This document shows positions 63,519-64,000 of a stretch of DNA of 64,000 nucleotides, piece after piece. The position numbers and the translations under genes are program-made. Position 1 is the stretch's first letter. Every line of letters begins with the position of its first letter. Source of the stretch: Inhella gelatinilytica (GTDB lineage Bacteria; Pseudomonadota; Gammaproteobacteria; Burkholderiales; Burkholderiaceae_C). Where the stretch lies: NCBI RefSeq assembly GCF_016093295.1, contig NZ_JAEDAL010000001.1:620001-684000 (forward strand), written 5' to 3'. The notes beneath the pieces were generated by a model. That model did no database searches. It had not been told where the DNA came from and worked only from the letters and a program-made list of their open reading frames with translations.

Positions 63519-63884
63519 TTAAGGGCAACCTTTAACCGTAATACCAGCGGTGTGCGAGCAGGTCCAGGTGATGACGTTGGAGCCACCCGCAGAAGGGAAT
63601 GTTGGGGTCAACGTAGCCGAGATCGTGGCGTCCTTTGATTGCCCAGTCAAGACGCCGGACGCGCAGGTAACGCCACTTACTCCGGTGCAGTAATCAGCCA
63701 CCTCATTGCTCCAATTTTCGGCCACCAACGTCTTGGCGCCTTGTGCCGCGCCCATGGCTTGACCAACTTTGGCCTTCTTTGTGTAGTCTTGATAAGCCGG
63801 CAGCGCGATGGCCGCCAAGATACCAATGATCGCCACAACGATCATCAATTCGATAAGGGTGAAACCCTGTTGAACGCGCTTCAT
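63519..63884 (-). CDS. pilA: Type IV major pilin (type IVa)
   Basis: The 121-residue prepilin has a short leader MKRVQQG cut after Gly7, giving mature Phe1, with Glu5 (FTLIE) needed for assembly. The N-terminal helix, [20 protein letters not shown], is standard. The head has two Cys pairs ([11 protein letters not shown] and [14 protein letters not shown]), the last closing the D-loop-type disulfide near the end (KGCP). AAGGAG lies five bases before the ATG. A sigma-54 promoter stands about 40-60 bp upstream. Upstream DNA continues to the window edge. Confidence 0.96.
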   Translation of the reverse strand: MKRVQQGFTLIELMIVVAIIGILAAIALPAYQDYTKKAKVGQAMGAAQGAKTLVAENWSNEVADYCTGVSGVTCASGVLTGQSKDATISATLTPTFPSAGGSNVITWTCSHTAGITVKGCP

Positions 63885-63924
63885 ACAAACTCCTTCGGGA
63901 GGTGGGTTGAGGACAACCTGATCT

Positions 63925-63942
63925 ATGCAGGGGTCGTGCCAA
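63925..63942 (-). promoter_or_regulatory. Sigma-54 (-24/-12) promoter of the pilin gene
   Basis: On the minus strand TTGGCACGACCCCTGCAT keeps GG and GC with exactly 10 bases between, matching the TGGCAC-N5-TTGC consensus with one mismatch. It would give a start about 30 bp before the pilin ATG. Pilin genes in Pseudomonas and relatives are driven this way by PilR with RpoN. Confidence 0.8.
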
Positions 63943-64000
63943 GTGTAAGTAGGCCCGAAGGGTGTGGTTTTTCACGCTTTCCCTAGGGCATGGGGCCCCA

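Noticed and set aside
57151-63884. Capsule or O-antigen cluster suggested by the ligase-like gene
   Set aside because: No glycosyltransferases or sugar-nucleotide genes in the window; TfpX and pilin make a pilin ligase more likely.

Overview
The window is chromosomal DNA of a high-GC betaproteobacterium. Several gene families that travel together in Burkholderiales point to that order: a DUF3348/DUF802/OmpA/DUF2894 operon, a glucokinase fused to an RpiR-type regulator, a SWIB protein with a Lys/Ala-rich tail, a TfpX/PglL pilin locus, and an STM0539/DUF2145 pair. A Roseateles/Inhella-like or Comamonadaceae-like relative is plausible, but genus is not resolved from sequence alone. Gene density is very high. 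Genes often overlap by 4 bp (ATGA, GTGA or TTGA), and no stretch of 300 bp lacks a gene. I see no rRNA, tRNA, CRISPR array, transposase or phage module.

Layout. 1-2.5 kb: end of an aldo/keto reductase, a Kef-type antiporter and a thioesterase. 2.5-11.1 kb: a sugar locus with a flavin halogenase-like protein, a TonB-dependent receptor, a glucokinase, and a divergent glucokinase-RpiR (HexR-like) fusion followed by a periplasmic binding-like protein. Three near-identical HexR-type boxes lie in its intergenic regions. 11.2-15 kb: SelO, a J-domain-like coiled-coil protein and a FemAB/GNAT-like protein. 15-19.5 kb: a four-gene operon encoding a MotA/TolQ-like protein with a very long tail and a MotB/OmpA-like partner, flanked by DUF3348 and DUF2894. 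19.5-27.3 kb: two small membrane/acetyltransferase genes, a secreted PHA depolymerase-like enzyme, DinG, a ParDE toxin-antitoxin pair, and a proA-DUF6265-GNAT operon. 27.3-34.5 kb: a sensor kinase and topoisomerase III, divergent from a SET methyltransferase, BirA and two uncharacterised proteins. 34.5-40.2 kb: a secreted subtilase, gapA, tkt and a MurU-like nucleotidyltransferase. 40.2-45.5 kb: two diguanylate cyclases, an aldo/keto reductase and an XRE regulator. 45.6-51.9 kb: an amidohydrolase/YiaA/STM0539/DUF2145 cluster, an MFS-PlsC fusion, a GNAT protein and a membrane protein. 51.9-57.1 kb: a second TonB receptor, the SWIB protein, a four-TMS membrane protein, an M48 protease and moaC. 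57.1-64 kb: a type IV pilin locus with PglL-like ligase, TfpX, a 1239-residue PAP2/spermidine-synthase-like fusion, and a major pilin behind a sigma-54 promoter.

How it fits together. The sugar locus reads as outer-membrane uptake plus glucose phosphorylation under a sugar-phosphate-sensing repressor. gapA and tkt in the same window supply downstream carbon metabolism but have no visible box. The 15-19.5 kb operon resembles the membrane motor of Zorya defence (ZorA/ZorB) without the Zorya effectors. It is the best candidate here for an undescribed system. The pilin end of the window is visibly less GC-rich than the rest and probably encodes pilin display and glycan modification.
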